DNA from: Virgibacillus salexigens
GTDB taxonomy: Bacteria > Bacillota > Bacilli > Bacillales > Amphibacillaceae
Reading direction: 5' to 3'
Length of the DNA: 64,000 bases
Assembly (NCBI RefSeq): GCF_014905415.1
Contig: NZ_BNEO01000002.1
Location: 496,001 to 560,000 of the forward strand
In this document: in pieces, positions 1 to 9,092 of the stretch
Layout of the letters: the number at the start of each line of letters is the position of its first letter
Position numbering within the stretch: position 1 is the first letter of the stretch
The notes under the pieces: model-generated
Told to the model about the DNA's origin: nothing
What the model saw: only the letters and a program-made list of their open reading frames with translations
Database searches by the model: none
Program-made: the position numbers and the translations under genes

Positions 1-1
1 A

Positions 2-634
2 AGAATAGATGTTGATCTAGCTGTTGTGGGGGGAGATTTGGCTTGGGGACCTGAGCCACGTCAAGTAATGGATTGTTTGATGGATTATAAAGAAGAATTC
101 ACTTTTATCAGGGGAAACGTTGATCGTGAGGTTCCCTATCGCTACGGGAAAGAAAAAGGATTGGATGACTTTACAGCAGAATTAAACCACTGGTGTGCAG
201 ATCAATTAACAGAAGAACAGTTGAAGTTTCTAAAAGGGCTGCCCGAAAAGGTAATTTTGAACATAGATGGGTTGGGAGAAATCCTATTTGTACACGGTTC
301 GCCTCGCAGTGATGAAGAGGCAATTCGTATGGATACTCCTGAAGAAGAGATTCTACCAATGATCGAAGGTGTTCCGCAGGATATCATTGTTTGTGGTCAT
401 ACTCACATTCAATTTGACCGTACAGTCGGTGGAAAACGCATCATCAATGCAGGAAGTGTCGGATTACAAAGCCGGGCTAACGGTGCTTGTTGGGCTGTAT
501 TTGGTCCTAATGTTGAATTAAATGTCACTACGTACGATACAAAAACGGCTACCGAAAGAATTCTCAAATCCAATGCACCTTTCAAAGAGGATTTTACTGA
601 TCATTATTTAAATCCACCTTATGAAGGACCTTAA
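2..634 (+). CDS. Metallophosphoesterase (calcineurin-like), 5' end cut by window
   Basis: The reading frame is open to the left edge of the window, so the N-terminus, with the first metal-binding Asp-x-His motif, is missing. The GTG at 26 is internal. Visible motifs of the YfcE/MJ0936-like phosphoesterase family are GGDLAWGP (metal-binding GD), GNVD, FVHGSP and CGHTHIQFD near the C-terminus; the last two supply metal-ligand histidines. The protein is probably a cytoplasmic metal-dependent phosphodiesterase or phosphatase; the substrate cannot be told from sequence. The next gene follows after about 180 bp and is probably a separate unit. Confidence 0.85.
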   Translation, partial: RIDVDLAVVGGDLAWGPEPRQVMDCLMDYKEEFTFIRGNVDREVPYRYGKEKGLDDFTAELNHWCADQLTEEQLKFLKGLPEKVILNIDGLGEILFVHGSPRSDEEAIRMDTPEEEILPMIEGVPQDIIVCGHTHIQFDRTVGGKRIINAGSVGLQSRANGACWAVFGPNVELNVTTYDTKTATERILKSNAPFKEDFTDHYLNPPYEGP

Positions 635-673
635 CCAATGTACATTGCAATTATTTGACTACACATTGCTTAT

Positions 674-700
674 TCAAGAATAGGGCGCAATTCCGGAATA
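674..700. repeat. Dispersed intergenic repeat, half unit
   Basis: The sequence AATAGGGCGCAATTCCGGAA followed by TATG matches the GGGCGC...TCTGGAATAAG repeat family that recurs between genes over the first 39 kb. Confidence 0.55.
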
Positions 701-816
701 TGAATAGCCAAATAACTTCTTTTATTATTTTCCCGTTGTTTTTCACCGTTGCATTGTATTTTTACCAAAGAAATTATGATTTGATGTTGTTTAACTTTAA
801 AGAGGAGGAATATTTT

Positions 817-1422
817 ATGAACCATTATAAACTGTCAGACTTCATTCGGGATTTAACTAATGTAGTAGAAACAACTAATTCTGATAGTGAACGAGTTCCA
901 CAGGCTGAGCACCATCTCAGTAAATTATTGTCCAGTAAGTCATGGCTTCCCATGGAAAAAATGTATGCAGGAAATAACAGTTATGGTCGTCATTCTCTTT
1001 ATCGCGATCCACAAGACCGCTTTGAGATTCTTGCACTCATTTGGGAACCTGAACATAGTACACCATTACACGACCATGATGGAACATGGGGGGTAGAGGG
1101 AGTTTTTTCAGGTCGAATGAAGATTTTTAATTATTTACAATCAGAATCGTATTCTAATCAAACTACTAAACTAAGATATGCTGGTACAATGACTATAAAT
1201 GAACAAAGCACTGGAGAGCTATTGCCACCAGCGGATTGCCATATTTTGAAACCTCAAGGGGAAGAAACGGTCATCACCATTCATGTTTATGGAAAACAGC
1301 TTAAAAAGTTTCGGGTATTTGAACAGACTGATCAAAAAGACATCTACCTTACTCATCAAAAAACTGTTGGATATACTACAGAAACATGTCTTGAGGGCAA
1401 CGAAATTAACAAGATAAGATAA
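817..1422 (+). CDS. Cysteine dioxygenase-type cupin protein
   Basis: This is a protein of about 201 residues with the cupin metal site typical of type I cysteine dioxygenases: PLHDHDGTWG supplies two His ligands, CHILKP and TIHVYG add downstream His residues. The expected reaction is O2-dependent oxidation of a small thiol such as cysteine to its sulfinate, in the cytoplasm; the exact substrate is inferred. ATG 817 was chosen because AGAGGAGG stands 7-8 bases before it. The frame is open further upstream to 655, but that part covers a dispersed repeat and reads as non-coding. Confidence 0.8.
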   Translation: MNHYKLSDFIRDLTNVVETTNSDSERVPQAEHHLSKLLSSKSWLPMEKMYAGNNSYGRHSLYRDPQDRFEILALIWEPEHSTPLHDHDGTWGVEGVFSGRMKIFNYLQSESYSNQTTKLRYAGTMTINEQSTGELLPPADCHILKPQGEETVITIHVYGKQLKKFRVFEQTDQKDIYLTHQKTVGYTTETCLEGNEINKIR

Positions 1423-1430
1423 AAGGTTTA

Positions 1431-1466
1431 TTCAATTATCGGGCGCGTTTGTGGCATAAAAAGAAT
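1431..1466. repeat. Dispersed intergenic repeat, half unit
   Basis: AATTATCGGGCGCGTTTGTG followed by GCATAAAAAG is a diverged copy of the repeat family, just after the cupin gene. Confidence 0.5.
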
Positions 1467-1504
1467 GAGTCTAATTATTACTACCCAATCAAGTGGTATT
1501 AGTA

Positions 1505-1540
1505 ACCGGCACGTACGCGCGTACATCGTGCCGGTATTTT
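1505..1540 (+). terminator. Hairpin plus T-run, likely terminator of the cupin gene
   Basis: A perfect 9-bp stem ACCGGCACG/CGTGCCGGT (1505-1513 with 1527-1535) encloses TACGCGCGTA, itself a palindrome, and is followed by ATTTTTC. Confidence 0.75.
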
Positions 1541-1754
1541 TCATGCTTGCAGGTGTTACTCTTGGCGTAATTAAAAAAAGATGGATAGCGATTTGGAAAA
1601 AATTTGATACAATTTATGTGTGGTGCATGGAATACTTTGAATTCAACCATCAAGTTATTTAGATGAGGAAACAATAATTTTATAAAAATCCCTAAATTAA
1701 TTACTGGAACTATTTAATCGTTTAAAAAGTTAATAACGACAGAAAGTGGTTAAA

Positions 1755-2116
1755 ATGCAGGAATATTATTATGCAATAAAATTAAATGGTTTCTCTACAA
1801 AATAATATCAATAGAGGGATCAGTAAATTGGCGTCATTCAAGGATATTTTGGCAATATATTAAAGAAAGTGATAGATGGGCTCGTAGCTGATGTACCTAT
1901 GTACAAAAACCTAGAACATTTAAAGGACAAATTGCTGTAACTTACTCTGACGGTGACTGCGGTAAATATGAAATTCTCATGAGAAACAGTAAGGCTGTCA
2001 CATTCGGTGCCAATAAAGTAAATTTTAAGTACAGTGATAAACATTATATATTATACAAAAAGAGGTCATTGAAAAAAGGTTTGACTCTAACACCTGATCC
2101 AGCAAAACTATTTTAG
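1755..2116 (+). pseudogene. Decayed hypothetical gene (frameshift and in-frame TGA)
   Basis: ATG 1755 opens a short frame (MQEYYYAIKLNGFSTK) that stops. One frame over, the coding-like sequence continues as SIEGSVNWRHSRIFWQYIKE, meets an in-frame TGA near 1890, then runs on as PRTFKGQIAVTYSDGDCGKY and ends with PDPAKLF at TAG 2114. The continuous amino-acid character on both sides of the lesions indicates one gene of about 120 residues broken by a frameshift and a nonsense codon. The family is not recognised. Confidence 0.5.
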
Positions 2117-2276
2117 GAGAAAAATTAATAGCTGATTGAAATATACAAGTTGGCGAGCAAAAAATACTTGAAATTTTTCATGCTATTCTTTTCTATACGC
2201 AACAAAGGAGGAATGCAATGTTCTCTAGCGTCAATATCGTATATAAGGATCATTTTGCGGAAAAGAGAGGGAAAAT

Positions 2277-2639
2277 ATGAACTGGACAATCGGAGTTAAG
2301 ATGTGGATTGGTATTTTATTTTTTGTTGTTTTATCTGCTGTTGTTTTCTATTCTACCTATGTCGTGGAGCAAAAAAGTCTAATTGTATCCTTATTTGGAT
2401 TCTTCTTTGTGTTAGTTTTGGGTATATTTGCTTTGATGTTGGATCGTTCGCCCAAATGGAAAAATTATAATTTATTGTTGAGGACAGCAATAGTCTTACT
2501 TTTGGTGAACATCACATTTTTTATAATAGATTTCGTTTTATTTTCTGGAGGTTTATCCAATTTTCTTATTTCTTCAATAACCTTCACAGTGGTTTATTCC
2601 GGTGTGATGTTTTTTAGGTATAAGCGTGGGTTGGAATAA
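2277..2639 (+). CDS. Small membrane protein, four predicted segments
   Basis: This 120-residue protein has about four hydrophobic segments (roughly residues 8-28, 33-54, 66-88 and 93-112) and ends in a basic tail. GAGAGGG lies 5-6 bases before ATG 2277. No enzymatic motif or family is recognised. It stands alone on the plus strand among other small membrane-protein genes. It is probably a real gene, given its start signal and clean hydrophobic pattern, but no function can be given. Confidence 0.6.
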   Translation: MNWTIGVKMWIGILFFVVLSAVVFYSTYVVEQKSLIVSLFGFFFVLVLGIFALMLDRSPKWKNYNLLLRTAIVLLLVNITFFIIDFVLFSGGLSNFLISSITFTVVYSGVMFFRYKRGLE

Positions 2640-2755
2640 AACGCCACTTAAAAGTCTTCTAATCTTTAAACCAATCTTCTTCAAATCAGGTGCTATTCTT
2701 AATATAGAGATGCGTTTAAATTGCTTATAAAGACTAGTTTATGGAGGGATTAGTG

Positions 2756-2923
2756 ATGAAGCTAAAGCGTTTTTTGCTGGCTTTTGTGGCAGGATATCTT
2801 TTATGTATGTTAATTGTATATCTTGTTTTTGATTTCATTTCTTTAGGTTTTGCTCTGGGTTCTGTATTAAGTATAGTTTTATTTGCGATTATAATAACCG
2901 CATTAAAAAAAAGAACGAAATAA
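2756..2923 (+). CDS. Two-segment small membrane protein
   Basis: This 55-residue protein (MKLKRFLLAF...) has two hydrophobic helices and a basic C-terminus ending in KKRTK. An ATG also exists at 2741, but GGAGGG lies at 2743-2748, inside any protein starting there and 7 bases before ATG 2756, so 2756 is chosen. Family unknown. Confidence 0.55.
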   Translation: MKLKRFLLAFVAGYLLCMLIVYLVFDFISLGFALGSVLSIVLFAIIITALKKRTK

Positions 2924-3316
2924 AGAAACAATCGGAAGCAAGAGTGTGAGAAGATTTTGTGTAGGATAACACTACATGAAATAATTCGGGGTGATAATAT
3001 GGGCTTTTATCAAAATTGAAAAAACACTTGTGGTACTTGTGAAGAAATTAAACTTGATGAGTTCATGGCAGCAATCGCAAAATCGCCGGAAAAGGGTGCT
3101 CTGGAATAACAGAGTCGATCACTAATTAATGGGTGGAATCCACAAATGGGAGTATTTATTGTGAAATTTGCTTTACAAACAAATATAAACAAATTTAAGT
3201 TACTTCGATAATCTTTCAGCTATTGAGCGAAATCTGGAATGGAAATTGAACAATAGGATCAGTTAGTGGAAGAAATAGCAAAAGGATAAAAATATTAAAT
3301 ATTAGGATTGATATAG
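2924..3316. other. Gap with decayed fragments and a repeat
   Basis: No intact gene is seen. ATG 3000 opens MGFYQN, then an in-frame TGA, then KNTCGTCEEIKLDEFMAAIA with a CxxC motif: a likely remnant of a small protein. A copy of the dispersed repeat follows at 3216-3274. Confidence 0.35.
3216..3274. repeat. Dispersed repeat, two half units
   Basis: TTGAGCGAAATCTGGAATGG is followed by AATTGAACAATAGGATCAGT and TAGTGGAAG. This is the two-half form of the repeat, much diverged. Confidence 0.5.
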
Positions 3317-3489
3317 TTGAGTAAGAAGGCATTTCATTATATAACATTATTATTTTGCTTTTATTATTGTCGTATATCGTATTAGGCTTATTCGGGACTG
3401 GAATGAGTGAAGGGGGAATTGGCTCCGAGATGTATATGCTACTGAAGTTTCTTTCGCATCTTAGTCATCTTTTATATTATTCAATTTAA
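3317..3489 (+). pseudogene. Truncated membrane-protein remnant
   Basis: TTG 3317 opens MSKKAFHYITLLF. After a one-base shift the hydrophobic sequence continues LLLLLSYIVLGLFGTGMSE and ends FLSHLSHLLYYSI at a TAA. It reads as the N-terminal part of a small membrane protein that has been frameshifted and truncated. Family not recognised. A diverged repeat copy (ACAATCGGGCCAGGTTTTGA) lies near 3594, between this remnant and the next gene. Confidence 0.35.
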
Positions 3490-3728
3490 ATACCCCAAAA
3501 AGACTTGGCGATTTCTTGGTTTCTCATTATGGTAAAATTTTTATGTTCTTGGGCAACAGATCTTGGTGCAAAGGTTGGTCTAATGATTGCATAACAATCG
3601 GGCCAGGTTTTGAATATGAAGCTTGATATTTATGTTAAGATCATAGTTACATTGTGAGACATGAACTTAAACTAACGAGGAAGGATTGCGAAAGGAGAAT
3701 TGAATATTAGGAAATTAAAATCTAAAGG

Positions 3729-4565
3729 GTGAGAGCGGAGAGGAAAGTGAATTGGGTGAAAAATTATAAAATGAAAGACATAATAATAAGGATTGCTGCA
3801 GTGTCGGCTTCAAGTATTATCATTTGGAATTTTATAACCTATCTTAGTGATACGTTTATGGCTCAACAATATAGTCCTCTTAGCCACTTCATAATTGCTC
3901 TAATCACAACTGTTTTAACCGTTATTCTCTTACAGATTGCACTAAAAACTGACAAAACTTCATGGAACCAACTTGGGCAGTTAACTGTTAGAACAAATAT
4001 TTTTTCATTTCTTCTTGGTTTTTTTCTCTGGACAATTCCTGCATTTATTGGCTTATATATTTGTTTAATGCTTGGGTGGGTTGAAATAAAAGTTTATACA
4101 GATTTGAGTTACCTATTGATGAGTATTTTGATTTTATTCATAACTGTATTTTTTATAGAAGCCTTGCCTGAAGAACTTGTTTTTAGGGGATATATCTATC
4201 GTTACTTAAATGCGTTATTCCCTCATTGGGGGACAATCATCTTACAAGCTTTGTTGTTTTCCTTATTTGCCTCTTTTATAGGGGCGATGTATTCTGTTGA
4301 ACAGCTTCAATTTATCCCAGGTTTTGCAATTATTTTAGGTGTGCTTAGGGCTATATCTGGAAGTGTGTGGACATCAATTGGATTTCATGCTGCAATTATG
4401 ACAGCAACACAAATTTTAGGACCTATTCACGGACATTTTGATGTGAGTGGGATGTTCACACTTCAATTTTTATCATTTATTTTGCTACCAAGTGTTGTTG
4501 GAGCGATTGTATTGTCATTTATTTATTCAAACCACAATTGGAAAAGAAAAGTACCTTTTAATTAA
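3729..4565 (+). CDS. CPBP-family intramembrane protease-like protein
   Basis: This 278-residue protein has seven to eight hydrophobic segments and carries the EExxxR signature of CPBP (CAAX protease and bacteriocin-processing, Abi) glutamic proteases in EALPEELVFRGYIYRYL, with a later His in SIGFHAAIM. The canonical FxxxH second motif is not clear: the matching segment LLFSLFASFIGAMYS lacks the histidine, so catalytic competence is doubtful. The start is uncertain: GTG 3729, GTG 3756 (12 bases after GGAGAGG) or ATG 3771 are all possible. Confidence 0.75.
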   Translation: MRAERKVNWVKNYKMKDIIIRIAAVSASSIIIWNFITYLSDTFMAQQYSPLSHFIIALITTVLTVILLQIALKTDKTSWNQLGQLTVRTNIFSFLLGFFLWTIPAFIGLYICLMLGWVEIKVYTDLSYLLMSILILFITVFFIEALPEELVFRGYIYRYLNALFPHWGTIILQALLFSLFASFIGAMYSVEQLQFIPGFAIILGVLRAISGSVWTSIGFHAAIMTATQILGPIHGHFDVSGMFTLQFLSFILLPSVVGAIVLSFIYSNHNWKRKVPFN

Positions 4566-4580
4566 AAACAAAATGGATTT

Positions 4581-4612
4581 CTTCAACAAAGGGCGCGTTA
4601 ACGCAATTAGGC
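4581..4612. repeat. Dispersed repeat, half unit
   Basis: CTTCAACAAAGGGCGCGTTA followed by ACGCAATTAGG is a diverged half copy directly after the protease-like gene. Confidence 0.4.
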
Positions 4613-4702
4613 TATGGAATTATTTTGAAAAGGGAGATATAGTTTGTTATTGTGGATACTTATTATTAAGAATAAAACTATGATAGAGAGGCAGAGAAGT
4701 AA

Positions 4703-5239
4703 ATGGAAAGAGAAAATGCAGAGATCTTGTTAACGGGGAACATTACATATGAGGATTTTAAACTGCATAATGCTTAACATATAAGAAAATATCTTATGGG
4801 GAATTTTATATTTCAGGTAATCATATTAAGTGCTATAATTGTCTTACTTTTTTATAAAATAGGGATTTTCTTATCTTTCTTATTTGGGTATTCAATTTTC
4901 GTGGCTTGGATTACTATAATATTATCTTCTTTACTTACAGCTTCTTTTATTACGGTTCCGTTAATATTGATACTTAAATTCATACTACGGATAAGAGTTC
5001 GTAAAGAATTTCAAAGCGATACACAAATAAGACACGATCTTTCTTATTTGATTAGTGAACAAAGAATTCATCAGAAAAGAGGAAGTTCGAATACATATTT
5101 TGAATGGGGAGATATTTTTAAAGCATACGAACATAAGAAAATGTTTCGTTTATATGTTTCTAGGAATAAAGCCATTCTTTTACCTAAGAGATTTTTTAAT
5201 ACTAATAAAGCCATCGAATTATTAAAATATGGTCCATAA
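4703..5239 (+). pseudogene. YcxB-like membrane protein gene interrupted by TAA
   Basis: From ATG 4703 the frame reads MERENAEILLTGNITYEDFK to an in-frame TAA at 4775-4777. The same frame then continues without interruption to 5239. The second part has two hydrophobic segments and a C-terminal domain with SSNTYFEWGDIFKAYEHKK and LLPKRFF, resembling the YcxB-like C-terminal domain (tyrosine/tryptophan signature followed by PKR-F). The N-terminal part matches the short leading segment of that family. A single nonsense change best explains it; restart at ATG 4796 would give a 147-residue product lacking the N-terminus. Confidence 0.65.
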
Positions 5240-5283
5240 AAATTTAGACGATAGAAGTGTAATCATGAAATTAGTCTTTCATT

Positions 5284-5306
5284 AAAGGGCGCGAATCAGG
5301 AATAAT
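5284..5306. repeat. Dispersed repeat, half unit
   Basis: AAAGGGCGCGAATCAGGAAT followed by AAT matches the repeat consensus and lies just before the lipoprotein gene. Confidence 0.55.
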
Positions 5307-5330
5307 GTTGGAAAAATTAGGGGTGTTTTT

Positions 5331-5792
5331 ATTAAATATTTAGTTTCAATTCTAATCCTTTTTGCAATTATATTAAGTGCCTGTTCTGATAATGAAAAAG
5401 TTAAACAAGTAAAGGATAAAGATTTATCGGGGTCGTTATTGATTCAAAAATCGGTAAATAATTCATCATCTGAAGAATTGACTAAAATGGTGAATGAAAA
5501 ACAAAAGATAAAACAAATATTAACTATTATAGAGGGACTTAAGGTAAAAAGAACAACTTCTGAGTAGGTATTTGAGAAAATGAAAACACAGGATAATTAT
5601 ACGTTTGCCTTTTCTGAAGGCAAAGAATTAAAAGTAGGTAAGAAAGCTTCGTATGCTTTTTACGTATTAGATGATGGAACCTTTATATTTCCATATAGTG
5701 ATGTTAATTCACTACAAGAACCTCTAATTACGATTAAAAAACACAAAGAACTATTAGGGGAAATAAAAGAGCTAAGTGAAGTAGATTTCTAG
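5331..5792 (+). pseudogene. Lipoprotein gene with ATT start position and in-frame TAG
   Basis: An ordinary signal peptide and lipobox (KYLVSILILFAIILSAC) begins at codon ATT 5331, placed 6 bases after AGGGGTG. No ATG, GTG or TTG lies in frame near it. The frame meets TAG at 5565-5567 after KRTTSE, and continues in the same frame as VFEKMKTQDNYTFAFSEGKE to TAG 5790. The whole would be a secreted lipoprotein of about 150 residues, family unknown. Either start and stop are both mutated, or ATT initiates and only the second part is lost. Confidence 0.55.
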
Positions 5793-6001
5793 AAAATGTT
5801 TACTATCCTCTCAAAGTTAAATCGTAGCTGAAGGACATCAGGCAAATAATACTGTACCTTCTTATAAACGGATTTTACGAGTTACCATAGGTGTACCGCA
5901 ATAGCCTGCATATCTGGAATCGAAATAGAACCTCCGAATAAATCGTTAACTAAGGGTAAATATAACTATAAATAAAGTGAATGTACCTAGGAGGTCTACG
6001 G

Positions 6002-6940
6002 TTGAATAAACGAATTGTTAGGAAAATAACAGTGCTGCTGTTAATAGGCTTCGTTGGTCTTGACTTTACCGGATTCAGTGAAGTTACGTCAGCAAAAGTT
6101 AAAGGCAGTTCAAATCAATTAATTACCCATTATGAAATGATTAACGAAAACATCAAATTGGAAAATGCTATACACGACTCTTTAAAAGAGGTATTTAAGA
6201 AAAAAGGCTTTCCAGATGGCCGTGAATTAACCATTTCCCATGCCCAAAAAGAAATTATTTTTGTATATAGGCCTTATGCCAAGAGTGATTTAAATTATTT
6301 ATACGACCTTAAACAACGTATTGAACAGGTCCTGAAATCAAAAAATTATAAGGGTTATGATGTTAAAGTTCTTGCTTATGCCAATGACACCAATGTGACA
6401 GAAAGGTTAAAACGAGAGCAAAAAATGATGAAGGAAGTTGCACAGAAAATGGAACAGATCCATCAAATACAGGTTCACGCAGGAGGTGGGATTACATCCA
6501 CCGATGGCCGCCATGAAACACTTAATTTGTCTTTTTATAAAAAACATAAAAAGATTAAGGACCCTCAAAAGATTAACAACTATCATAAAGAATTTATCAA
6601 GCTTGCTGAAGAAAAAGGGCTTAATGTTAAGGACTTCCCAACATATTTTACTGATGGTATAAAACGAAACTGGGAGTTGAAAATTATTCCAGCCATCAAC
6701 CAGGGATTGAAGGATATAGAAGGTCTTCAAATTACGTCTACGACCGTATTAACTCCTAATGATCCTGTCTTTATTAATACCTCGATAAACAGCTCAGATC
6801 CAAGTGCCAAGGAAATTGGAGAACATATTGAGAAGCTCGTGAAAGGATTATTTCAATACGACAATGTAAGAAAATCGTTTCCCGGCACTCAAAAAATTTA
6901 TGTTCTAAGTGAAGATAATAAGAAAATAAATGAAGGGTAA
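6002..6940 (+). CDS. Exported hypothetical protein (possible DUF4030 family)
   Basis: TTG 6002 is chosen because AGGAGG (5989-5994) stands 7 bases before it; the in-frame ATG at 5981 lies upstream of that site. The product of about 312 residues begins with a basic N-terminus and one hydrophobic stretch (ITVLLLIGFVGLDFTGF), then a polar, lysine-rich extracytoplasmic part with two similar halves (residues 40-140 and 160-290 carry comparable KEVFKKKGF / KEFIKLAEEKGL helices). It resembles DUF4030-type secreted proteins of Bacillus; I am not sure of the family. No catalytic motif seen. Confidence 0.65.
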   Translation: MNKRIVRKITVLLLIGFVGLDFTGFSEVTSAKVKGSSNQLITHYEMINENIKLENAIHDSLKEVFKKKGFPDGRELTISHAQKEIIFVYRPYAKSDLNYLYDLKQRIEQVLKSKNYKGYDVKVLAYANDTNVTERLKREQKMMKEVAQKMEQIHQIQVHAGGGITSTDGRHETLNLSFYKKHKKIKDPQKINNYHKEFIKLAEEKGLNVKDFPTYFTDGIKRNWELKIIPAINQGLKDIEGLQITSTTVLTPNDPVFINTSINSSDPSAKEIGEHIEKLVKGLFQYDNVRKSFPGTQKIYVLSEDNKKINEG

Positions 6941-6944
6941 TTAA

Positions 6945-6970
6945 ACGGGCGCAAGATTAGAATAAAGAGG
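6945..6970. repeat. Dispersed repeat, half unit
   Basis: AACGGGCGCAAGATTAGAAT followed by AAAGAGG is a diverged half copy. Confidence 0.45.
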
Positions 6971-7166
6971 TGAAAAGACTCAAAAAATTTTGTCACTATT
7001 TGATAAAATAGCGCAGCATAATAAAGCTTATTCTTTAGGTAGAAGTAGTCTTATACGCCCCATTATTAAAATGATTTCTCGATCACCATAATGCTTAGTA
7101 ATTTATTCATATAGGAATATTTGGTTGAATGGAAAGAACGGAAAAGCGTATTAGTGTAATGAAACC
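6971..7166. other. Gap without recognisable gene
   Basis: Nothing convincing is seen in the 366 bases between the exported protein and the next operon, apart from the repeat at its start and the terminator and operator listed separately. Confidence 0.4.
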
Positions 7167-7198
7167 AACGGTAGCTCCAAATGAGCTACCGTTATTTT
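7167..7198 (+). terminator. Hairpin terminator
   Basis: A perfect 11-bp stem AACGGTAGCTC/GAGCTACCGTT (7167-7177 with 7183-7193), a 5-base loop and an ATTTTAG tail separate the upstream gene from the two-component operon. Confidence 0.75.
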
Positions 7199-7220
7199 AG
7201 TTGAAATATCCTGTTTTTAT

Positions 7221-7274
7221 TTAAGAATTATTTAAGAATTACCTAAGAGTGATTTTATATTTGGTTTGTATGAT
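7221..7274 (+). promoter_or_regulatory. Three 11-bp-spaced direct repeats and -10 box before the two-component operon
   Basis: TTAAGAATT occurs at 7221 and 7232 and CTAAGAGTG at 7243, exactly 11 bp apart. TATGAT at 7269-7274 fits a -10 box 26 bp after the start of the third repeat. Direct repeats with this spacing are the usual binding pattern of OmpR/PhoB-type regulators. The same layout precedes the gene after the operon (9834-9887), which suggests both are targets of the regulator encoded at 9089. Confidence 0.6.
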
Positions 7275-7307
7275 TGATACAGTGTTCAAATACAGGGAGG
7301 AAACAAT

Positions 7308-7727
7308 TTGCGAAAAATAGATCAGAGAGTTCGTATAGGTAGGATTGTCTACCTTGTATTAGCCATTATTTTTACATTAAGTGTAGTCACTCAAATCTTT
7401 TTGGCAGGCATGGCTATTTTTATAAGTCCGGCGAATTGGATGAAGCATATGACATTCGTTCACTTATTTGGATTTAATATACCGGTTTTCATGTTGGTCT
7501 TTGCATTTATCGGTGCCTTACCACACTGGGCGTATTGGCAAGTGTTAGGGATTCTAATTTCGATGTTCCTAATGTATTTCACCGCGAATATTTCAGCTAA
7601 CTTACCATTGTTAGGTGCGATGCATCCCGTTTTTGGTGTTCTATTTTTTGTAATGTCCTACTCAATGGTTTCAAAAGTATGGAAATTCACATTCGATAAC
7701 AAAAATAATCTGAAGGGAAAGGCGTAA
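7308..7727 (+). CDS. DUF6220-like membrane protein
   Basis: This 139-residue protein has four hydrophobic segments (about residues 13-38, 48-70, 78-95 and 103-122). The pattern of a His-containing helix end (MKHMTFVHLFGFN), LPHWAYWQ and a final LLGAMHPVFGVLFF helix resembles the DUF6220 family of small membrane proteins. The start is TTG 7308 with GGGAGG about 8 bases before it. It is the first gene of an operon that continues into a second membrane protein and a histidine kinase/response regulator pair, so it may be regulated with them or be sensed by them. Function unknown. Confidence 0.65.
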   Translation: MRKIDQRVRIGRIVYLVLAIIFTLSVVTQIFLAGMAIFISPANWMKHMTFVHLFGFNIPVFMLVFAFIGALPHWAYWQVLGILISMFLMYFTANISANLPLLGAMHPVFGVLFFVMSYSMVSKVWKFTFDNKNNLKGKA

Positions 7728-7728
7728 T

Positions 7729-7926
7729 ATGAGAATATTTCTAGGAATACTTGTCGGCTTAATCGGAGGATTTGTTCTTGGAATTGCGTTATCAAGTTTT
7801 ATTGGAGTATTGGGAATGATATTATTTAACGAACCAATTGGTATTAAGTATCTTTCGTATTTTACGACCATTATTTGTGCAGTTATCGTACCGATTATTG
7901 ACAAAAAACAATCTGAAATTAAATAA
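7729..7926 (+). CDS. DUF5957-like small membrane protein
   Basis: This 65-residue protein has two to three hydrophobic segments with a glycine-rich first helix (GILVGLIGGFVLGIALSSF) and begins one base after the stop of the preceding gene, so the two are co-translated neighbours. It resembles the DUF5957 group of Bacillus small membrane proteins. The role is unknown; its position directly before a sensor kinase suggests a part in the same response. Confidence 0.6.
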   Translation: MRIFLGILVGLIGGFVLGIALSSFIGVLGMILFNEPIGIKYLSYFTTIICAVIVPIIDKKQSEIK

Positions 7927-8003
7927 GTGATATGCTAAACTCATCTTAACGACTAGTTTAAATTCATAGTTGATAGTAACAATAATGTAAGTAGGTGAAG
8001 GTC

Positions 8004-9092
8004 ATGTCCATTAAGCAACGATTAATATTATCTAACATAGGGATGGTGATGCTTCCGATTGTTGGGTTTTTATTAGTAGAAATAGTATTAGGATACGTTA
8101 TGTTTGTTATTCTTAATGGCAGCATAGAAGGTTCGGATTTACAGTTATTTTTTAATTTGCGATTGATTTCGATTGTACTCATTTTGATTGTTACGAATGG
8201 TTTACTGACGTATTACGTGTCCAGGAGTATTATTATACCGATAAAGCAACTAATCTTTTCGGCGAGGAAGATTAGTGAAGGCGATTTGGAATATAGAATT
8301 GTAACTAATAAGAAAGATGAGCTTGGTGAGCTTTCCAATACGTTTGAATTGATGAGGTTAAGGCTAAAACAGGCAAAAGAGAATCAAGCAAGGTATGAAC
8401 GCAACCGCCAGGAGCTGATTGCGAGTATTTCACATGATTTATCGACGCCATTAACATCGATAAAAGGCTACGTAAAAGGAATTCAGGATGGAGTTGCAAA
8501 TAACCCGGAGAAACTGGAACGGTATATGGATATCATTTATAAAACGGCTAACAATATGGATGGTCTTATCGATAATTTATTTCGATATTCCAAATTAGAT
8601 ATCGAACAAATCCCGTTTACGTTTGAAGAAGTAGACTTATATTCTTTTTTCACAGATTTTATTGATGAATTGGCTTTTGACCTGGAAAAAGAAGAGGGGA
8701 TAGCTGCTCTGAGGGCTGATAAAAATGATGATTATATCGTGAAAGCAGATCGTGAGCAATTAAGGCGGATCGTGACCAATATTGTTCAAAACAGCCTGAA
8801 ATATATGGATAAAGAGTATAAGAAGATTGGGGTCTACTTAAAATCTGAGTCCCGACAGGTCAAAGTTGAGATTAATGATAATGGAAGCGGGATCGCTAAG
8901 CAAGATGTTCCCCGTATTTTCGAAAGCTTTTATCGAACAGACACTTCAAGAAATTCCTCTACAGGGGGCAGTGGACTTGGGTTAGCGATTGTTAAAAAAA
9001 TAATCGAAGAACATGGTGGTAAGGTTTGGGCTGAAAGCGATCAAGGGGAAGGGACAAGTATTTATTTTACACTTAGGAAGGTGTCGTCTTGA
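8004..9092 (+). CDS. Sensor histidine kinase
   Basis: This 362-residue membrane kinase has two transmembrane segments (about residues 10-32 and 53-75) with a very short loop between, so it probably senses within or at the membrane. A HAMP linker follows, then the phospho-acceptor region SISHDLSTPLTSIKGY (His of the H-box), the N-box NIVQNSLKYMD, the G1 box DNGSGI and G2 GGSGLGLAI. ATG 8004 is preferred over GTG 7995 because AGGTGAAGG precedes it. Its stop overlaps the start of the response regulator gene, indicating translational coupling. Confidence 0.9.
   Translation: MSIKQRLILSNIGMVMLPIVGFLLVEIVLGYVMFVILNGSIEGSDLQLFFNLRLISIVLILIVTNGLLTYYVSRSIIIPIKQLIFSARKISEGDLEYRIVTNKKDELGELSNTFELMRLRLKQAKENQARYERNRQELIASISHDLSTPLTSIKGYVKGIQDGVANNPEKLERYMDIIYKTANNMDGLIDNLFRYSKLDIEQIPFTFEEVDLYSFFTDFIDELAFDLEKEEGIAALRADKNDDYIVKADREQLRRIVTNIVQNSLKYMDKEYKKIGVYLKSESRQVKVEINDNGSGIAKQDVPRIFESFYRTDTSRNSSTGGSGLGLAIVKKIIEEHGGKVWAESDQGEGTSIYFTLRKVSS

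Noticed and set aside
1465..1662. A 65-codon plus-strand frame after the cupin gene
   Set aside because: It runs through a dispersed-repeat region and a perfect terminator hairpin and has no ribosome site; it is not a credible gene.
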